DNA from: CBDUXT01 sp965371245
GTDB lineage: Bacteria; Planctomycetota; Phycisphaerae; UBA1845
DNA: 24,395 nucleotides
Reading direction: 5' to 3'
Assembly (NCBI GenBank): GCA_965371245.1
Contig: CBDUXT010000087.1
Span: forward strand, 1 to 24,395
The position numbers were made by a program, and so were the translations under genes. Positions 19,779 through 24,395 of this stretch are shown here, in pieces. The first letter of the stretch is position 1. Each line of letters opens with the position of its first letter. Under the pieces are notes generated by a model. It did not search any database and had not been told where the DNA came from. It saw only the letters and a list, made by a program, of their open reading frames with translations.

Positions 19779-21761
19779 ATGGCCAAGCAACAGGTTGTCA
19801 TCGTCGGCGGCGGGCTCGCGGGTCTGGCGGCCGCCATGAAGCTGGCCGAGGCGGGCCTCGGGGTCTCGCTCATCAGCATGGTGCCCGTCAAGCGTTCGCA
19901 CAGTGTGTGCGCCCAAGGCGGGATCAACTCGGTCAACGACTACACCCGGCAGCACGGCGACACCGAGTGGAAGCATTTCGACGACACCCTCTACGGCGGT
20001 GATTTCCTACAGCACCAGCCCCCGGTCAAGGAGATGTGCGACTGGGCCCCGCGGGTGATCGATCTGCTCGATCGACTCGGCGTGCCCTTCAACCGCACGC
20101 CGGAGGGTTATCGCGACCAGCGACGTTTCGGTGGCACGCTCTTCAAGCGCACCGCCTTCGCCGGCGCGACCACCGGGCAGCAGATGCTTTATGCGCTTGA
20201 TGAGCAGGTCCGCCGCTGGGAGGCGGAAGGGCTCATCGATAAGTACGAGTACTGGGAGTTCCTCGGTCCCATCGTCGATGACAACGGCGTCTGCCGCGGC
20301 GTGGTCGCGCAGGACATGTTCAGCATGGAGATTCGCGCCTTTCCCGCCGACGCCGTCATCCTGGCGACCGGCGGCTGCGGGCTGATCTTCGGGCGAAGCA
20401 CCATGTCCATGATCTGCACCGGGGGTGCGGCGGCCAGGGTCTATCGGGCCGGCGCCCATTACGCCAACGGTGAGTTCCTGCAGGTTCACCCGACGGCCAT
20501 CCCCGGAACCGACAAGCTTCGGCTGATGAGCGAAAGCGCTCGCGGCGAGGGAGGCCGGGTCTGGGTGCCGAAGAAGCCGCAGGACGAACGCGACGCGCAG
20601 TCGATTCCCGCGTCGGAGCGTTTTTACTTTCTCGAAGAGCGCTATCCCGCATACGGGAACCTCGTGCCGCGCGACATTGCCACGCGCGAGATTTTTGACG
20701 TCTGCGTGAACCTCGACCTCAGCGTGGAACAAGGGAAGATGTGCGTCTACCTTGACGTGACCGAGCTTTCGGCCGCCACGCAGAAAAAGCTCGAGGGGAT
20801 CCTCGAGATCTACGAAAAGTTCCAGGGGGCCGATCCGCGTAAGGTGCCGATGAAGATTTTCCCCGGGGTCCACTACTCGATGGGTGGACTGTGGGTGGAT
20901 TATGAGCGGAACGACGAGACGGGTGGGTTGGTCTCTGGCTCGCCGCGCAACCAGCAAAGCAGTGTGCCGGGTCTGTTTGTGATCGGCGAGGCCGACTATC
21001 AGTATCACGGCGCGAACCGACTCGGGGCGAACTCACTGTTGAGCTGTGTGTTCTCGGGGCTGCTGGTCGCGCCGACGGTGGAGAACCGGCTCAACTCGCT
21101 CGGCGACGGCGCGGCGGCGGATCAGCCGTCGTCTCTTTTCCACGACGCGGTCGCGTCACACACCCGCCAAGCCGACGACTTGATCGCCGGGCAGGGCGAC
21201 GAGAACCCCTACAAGCTCCACGCGGAGTTGGGCGAGTGCATGACGCGAGCCTGCACCGTGGTTCGGAACAACAAGGATCTCGCGGGCATGTTGATGAAGC
21301 TGGACGAGTTCGACGCCAGGTCCACGAAGCTCTCGTTGTCCGACAAATCGAGCTGGACGAACCAGAACCTCAGCTTCGCCCGAGCGGTGGCCGATATGGT
21401 TCTGCTTGCCCGCGTGATCGTGAAGGGCGCGTTGGCACGCGACGAGTGTCGGGGCGCCCACTACAAGCCGGAGTTCCAGATCCCCGCACCGGATGCCGAC
21501 GAACCAGGCGAGTTGCAACAGCAGGCTTCACGTTGGTGCGAATCATTCAAGAAGAAGATGGACAAGTGGCTCAAGACAACCGTCGCTCGGCACACGCCGG
21601 ACGGACCGGCGCTGACCTATGAGGCGGTGGACACCAGCTTGATTCCTCCCCGGCCTCGTACCTATGGCCTGAAGGGGGCGGAGATTATCGAACAAGTATG
21701 GCGCACGATGCTGGTGACCGGGGACGCCGCGCGGGTGGAGCCGGCGGCCACGTCCGACTGA
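19779..21761 (+). CDS. sdhA: Succinate dehydrogenase flavoprotein subunit
   Basis: Oxidises succinate to fumarate at a covalently bound FAD in the cytoplasmic part of complex II. 660 residues. Seen: dinucleotide-binding VVIVGGGLAGLAAA (6-19); H41 in RSHSVCAQGGIN as the FAD-linking histidine; ATGGCGLIFGRS; FLQVHPTA; SESARGEGG; RDIATREI with the proton-shuttle arginine; HYSMGGLWVD; GANRLGANSLLSC near the second FAD contact; C-terminal ELGECMTRACTVVRNN. The pattern is that of the Bacillus-type B-class enzyme. The ATG at 19779 has AAGG 7 bases upstream. 64 bases separate it from sdhB. Confidence 0.97.
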   Translation: MAKQQVVIVGGGLAGLAAAMKLAEAGLGVSLISMVPVKRSHSVCAQGGINSVNDYTRQHGDTEWKHFDDTLYGGDFLQHQPPVKEMCDWAPRVIDLLDRLGVPFNRTPEGYRDQRRFGGTLFKRTAFAGATTGQQMLYALDEQVRRWEAEGLIDKYEYWEFLGPIVDDNGVCRGVVAQDMFSMEIRAFPADAVILATGGCGLIFGRSTMSMICTGGAAARVYRAGAHYANGEFLQVHPTAIPGTDKLRLMSESARGEGGRVWVPKKPQDERDAQSIPASERFYFLEERYPAYGNLVPRDIATREIFDVCVNLDLSVEQGKMCVYLDVTELSAATQKKLEGILEIYEKFQGADPRKVPMKIFPGVHYSMGGLWVDYERNDETGGLVSGSPRNQQSSVPGLFVIGEADYQYHGANRLGANSLLSCVFSGLLVAPTVENRLNSLGDGAAADQPSSLFHDAVASHTRQADDLIAGQGDENPYKLHAELGECMTRACTVVRNNKDLAGMLMKLDEFDARSTKLSLSDKSSWTNQNLSFARAVADMVLLARVIVKGALARDECRGAHYKPEFQIPAPDADEPGELQQQASRWCESFKKKMDKWLKTTVARHTPDGPALTYEAVDTSLIPPRPRTYGLKGAEIIEQVWRTMLVTGDAARVEPAATSD

Positions 21762-21825
21762 TGGTCCACTGGTTCAAGGCGCGATCGCGTCACGAATCGC
21801 CAGTCGCGCGCGAACAGGGATATCG

Positions 21826-22584
21826 ATGGCAAGAACGTTCAAAGTCAAGGTGTTGAGGCAGGCGGACCCGAGCAGTGGATCGCGATGGGAAGTCTTCGAC
21901 GTCCCCTACGAAGCGGGGATGAACATGACCACGGTGCTTCAGCGCATTGCGGCCGACCCGGTCACGGCCGACCACCAGACCACGACACCCATCGCCTATG
22001 ACGCTTGTTGTCTCGAAGAGGTGTGCGGCGCGTGTTCCATGTTGATCAACGGTCGCGTGCGCCAGGCGTGTTCGGCGCTGATCGACCCGCTCCTGGCCGA
22101 GTCGGCGGAAGAGATCGAAATGAAGCCGATGACCAAGTTCGCGGTCGTCCGCGACCTGCTGGTGGACCGCCGCCGGATGTTCCAATCGCTCAAGAAGGTC
22201 AAGGCATGGGTCCGGGTCGATGGCTACCACGATCTTGGCTCAGGCCCGAAGATGACCGCGCACGGTCAGGAAGAGGCCTATCCGTTGTCGCGGTGCATGA
22301 CCTGTGGCTGTTGTGTCGAGGCTTGTCCACAGTTTAACGATGGTTCCGATTTCATCGGCCCCGCCGCCATCTCTCAGGCCATCCTGTTCAATACGCATCC
22401 GACCGGAAGCGTGGACCGCGACGATCGACTGGCCGTGCTCGCCGACGTAGGGGGTATCGCCGACTGCGGCAACAGCCAAAACTGCGTGAAGGTCTGTCCG
22501 AAGGACATCCCCCTGACGGACTCGATCGCCAAGGCCGGGCGTGATACCACTTTATACAAGATACGACAGTGGTTCGGGCGATAG
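21826..22584 (+). CDS. sdhB: Succinate dehydrogenase iron-sulfur subunit
   Basis: Carries electrons from SdhA to the quinone site in SdhC. 252 residues. All three cluster motifs are visible: [2Fe-2S] from C62, C67, C70 and C82 (C-x4-C-x2-C-x11-C, in CCLEEVCGAC); [4Fe-4S] around C157, C160, C163 in CMTCGCCVEACP; [3Fe-4S]/second cluster around C214, C220 and C224 in CGNSQNCVKVCP. The first site reads DACCLEEVCGAC rather than the common SCREGICGSC, with an extra neighbouring cysteine (C61). ATG 21826 has AGGGA shortly upstream. It is the last sdh gene. Confidence 0.97.
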   Translation: MARTFKVKVLRQADPSSGSRWEVFDVPYEAGMNMTTVLQRIAADPVTADHQTTTPIAYDACCLEEVCGACSMLINGRVRQACSALIDPLLAESAEEIEMKPMTKFAVVRDLLVDRRRMFQSLKKVKAWVRVDGYHDLGSGPKMTAHGQEEAYPLSRCMTCGCCVEACPQFNDGSDFIGPAAISQAILFNTHPTGSVDRDDRLAVLADVGGIADCGNSQNCVKVCPKDIPLTDSIAKAGRDTTLYKIRQWFGR

Positions 22585-22698
22585 GTGCTGTAGGATGAAG
22601 CGATGCGCTGGAGGGCATTTTTCGAGTCTTGGGACTTGCTCGACGTACCTTCAGCGTCCGGTTCGCCGTGATCGACCCTTCCGGCAGGAGACACCTGT

Positions 22699-24345
22699 AT
22701 GACACCAGTGGCGTTATCGTCTTGGTATGTTGAGTCCGCGATGAACCGGATTCCGGCTTGCCCGCGATCTCCGCGCCGTCCAAGTCTCCGCACCCGCCGT
22801 GGCAGAATGCAAATCGCTCTTGCATGCCTATGCTTGACTTTACCGGCCACCTGGCACGCTGCCGTGGCGACGGCATTTGCCGGCCCGATCGATCCGAAGA
22901 ATCCGCCGGAGGGGCGGTTCCTGGACGAATGGGCGGAGGTCTACATGGGCGGGGGCAAGATCGGATTCGTTCACTCCACCACGAGTCGCGAAGGCGACCT
23001 GATTCGGACGAAGATCGTCACGACGATGAGAATGGGACGCGTGGAAAGCCCCGTTGAGATCTCGACGGTCATGGCCACGGAGGAAACACTCGCCGGCGTG
23101 GCGATAAGTTTCCGGTCCGGCATGAACATGTCGGCGATGAAGACTTCGATTCGCGGCCGGGTCGAGGGTAACCGCATCACCATCGTCAGCTCGCAGTACG
23201 GGATGGAGCAGACCCAAACCTTCGACTTCGAGAAAGACTGGCTTCTGACGTGGGGACAATACCGCCAGAGCCTGCTGCGCGGAGCCGAGCCGGGGACGAT
23301 CTATGCGCTCAACGTCTACTCGCCGGAGTTGCGCCTCGACGGGCCAGTCAAGGCCGTCACCACGGTGGGCGAGTGGTCGAGCTTCGAGCACAAAGGCAAG
23401 AGAACCAAAGGGCAGAAGGTCCGTCTGAGCGTGGAGGCGCCGGCCGGGGTCATCGAAACGGATGTCTGGTTGGATGAGAACCTCAACCCTCTGAAGATGA
23501 CAGTCCCCATGCCGGGGCTCGGCAACATCGTGATGATCACGACGGACCAGGCGACCGCGATGGCGGACTTTGCCGCGCCCGAGCTCTTCTTGAAGACGAC
23601 CATCAAGGCAAGCCGGCCGATCAAGCCGAGAGAGACTCGGCGCGTGACCTATCGCATCCGCAGCACAAGCCCCAACGCTGGACTCGCCGACCTGCCGTCG
23701 GCGGGCATGCAGCGTCTGGTCGCGAACAAGGATGGGGTCGTGGATCTGGTCGTCTCGCGCCAGCAACACAAACACCCGGCGAAACACGCGAAGGTGCTCT
23801 CTCGGGCGCAGCTTGCCGAATACCTGGGATCCAACCTGGCGATCAACACGTCGGATCCCGAGTTGATCGCGTTGGCCAAGCGCGCCGCGGGCCAAGAGAA
23901 GGAACCCTATGCGCTGGCGGATCGGCTGCGCCGGTTCGTCACCGACTACATCACAGACAAGAACCTGAACATCGGCTTTGCCACCGCCAGCGAGGTGTGC
24001 CGCCGGCGCGAGGGCGATTGCAGCGAACATGGCGTGCTGCTCGCGGCGCTGGGTCGGCTCAATGGGCTTCCGTCACGGGTGGCGGTCGGGCTGGCGTATG
24101 TGCCTTCGTTCGCTGGAAAAAAGGACATCTTCGGATATCACATGTGGACGCAGTTCTACATCGACGGACGGTGGATCGACGTGGACGCGGCCCTTCGCGA
24201 ATCGGTGTGCAGCCCGACCCGGATCGCCTTCGCGGCCTCCTCGCTAAAAAACAGCGGCCTCGCCGATCTCAGCCTGCCGCTGCTCTCCAAAATCGGGGCC
24301 ATCGACATCGACATCATCGAAGTCGTCCCCAATGACGGTCACTAG
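22699..24345 (+). CDS. Exported transglutaminase-like (cysteine protease fold) protein
   Basis: 548 residues. The ATG at 22699 has a strong AGGAG 8 bases upstream. A long basic N-terminal segment (to about residue 36) precedes a hydrophobic signal LACLCLTLPATWHAAVATAFAG; internal ATGs at 22741 and 22807 would give shorter signals but lack good ribosome sites. Residues ~65-380 are beta-rich with no recognised family (DEWAEVYMGGGKIGFVHS near the start). The C-terminal Transglut_core domain shows the catalytic triad: C441 in EGDCSEHGVLLAALGR, H481 in GYHMWTQFY and D496 in WIDVDAAL. Members of this superfamily in bacteria are mostly proteases or amidases outside the cytoplasm rather than cross-linkers. 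It follows sdhB by 114 bases; a functional link is not evident. Confidence 0.87.
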   Translation: MTPVALSSWYVESAMNRIPACPRSPRRPSLRTRRGRMQIALACLCLTLPATWHAAVATAFAGPIDPKNPPEGRFLDEWAEVYMGGGKIGFVHSTTSREGDLIRTKIVTTMRMGRVESPVEISTVMATEETLAGVAISFRSGMNMSAMKTSIRGRVEGNRITIVSSQYGMEQTQTFDFEKDWLLTWGQYRQSLLRGAEPGTIYALNVYSPELRLDGPVKAVTTVGEWSSFEHKGKRTKGQKVRLSVEAPAGVIETDVWLDENLNPLKMTVPMPGLGNIVMITTDQATAMADFAAPELFLKTTIKASRPIKPRETRRVTYRIRSTSPNAGLADLPSAGMQRLVANKDGVVDLVVSRQQHKHPAKHAKVLSRAQLAEYLGSNLAINTSDPELIALAKRAAGQEKEPYALADRLRRFVTDYITDKNLNIGFATASEVCRRREGDCSEHGVLLAALGRLNGLPSRVAVGLAYVPSFAGKKDIFGYHMWTQFYIDGRWIDVDAALRESVCSPTRIAFAASSLKNSGLADLSLPLLSKIGAIDIDIIEVVPNDGH

Positions 24346-24395
24346 TGCTTTGTCACAGCTAAGCATTCGGGTTATCCTATCTTCTTGTTCTTAAC

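Noticed and set aside
22621..22652. TCGAG...CTCGA hairpin after sdhB
   Set aside because: Short, irregular stem with the T run on the upstream side; not convincing as a terminator.
22840..24030. 396-aa minus-strand open frame opposite the transglutaminase-like gene
   Set aside because: Antisense shadow; His/Arg-rich with no domain, while the plus strand has a clear catalytic triad.
12834..24354. Shared CTAGTGCTTTG-like word near 12836-12849 and 24342-24355
   Set aside because: An 11-13 base match is expected by chance many times in a 24-kb window; no further similarity around it.

Overview
The window is a high-GC bacterial chromosome segment, most likely from a planctomycete or a close relative. 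This is inferred from several things together: an apparently exported nickel superoxide dismutase, a DUF2752 membrane protein, a B12-dependent (class II) ribonucleotide reductase, an rpsP-trmD-rplS cluster without rimM, a periplasmic-propeller hybrid kinase, and GC-rich hairpin repeats in the intergenic spaces. No rRNA, tRNA, CRISPR array, transposase or phage gene was found.

Layout. 122-6472: ferrochelatase (minus), then a divergent orphan hybrid histidine kinase (plus) that converges on an AlkA/OGG1-like DNA glycosylase (minus) across a cluster of hairpins. 6473-9567: a long noncoding stretch with a near-consensus promoter and a structured leader, then nrdJ. 9568-10043: a 476-base gap that looks like a free-standing small RNA gene (promoter, stem-loops, strong intrinsic terminator), followed by a separate promoter for the next operon. 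10044-12684: translation operon rpsP, trmD, rplS, yraN, tatD, with a long hairpin abutting the rplS ribosome binding site. 12685-14908: sodN (exported NiSOD) and an M42-type aminopeptidase, separated by an elaborate folded repeat. 14946-18378 (minus): a DUF2752 membrane protein, two tandem paralogous lipoproteins and a GT4-like glycosyltransferase, probably one envelope-related unit, with a REPIN-like inverted pair between the lipoproteins. 18629-22584: succinate dehydrogenase sdhC, sdhA, sdhB, with sdhC split from sdhAB by about 400 bases of repeats. 22699-24345: an exported transglutaminase-like protein.

How the genes relate. Most are housekeeping: haem insertion, dNTP supply, ribosome and tRNA maturation, superoxide defence and respiration. 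The least understood parts are the candidate small RNA at about 9637-9845, the paralogous lipoprotein/glycosyltransferase cluster, and a set of dispersed structured repeats. One repeat is a 32-base sequence present twice, in opposite orientation and without a mismatch, about 5.7 kb apart. All functional calls rest on motifs read by eye. No database search or folding calculation was run.
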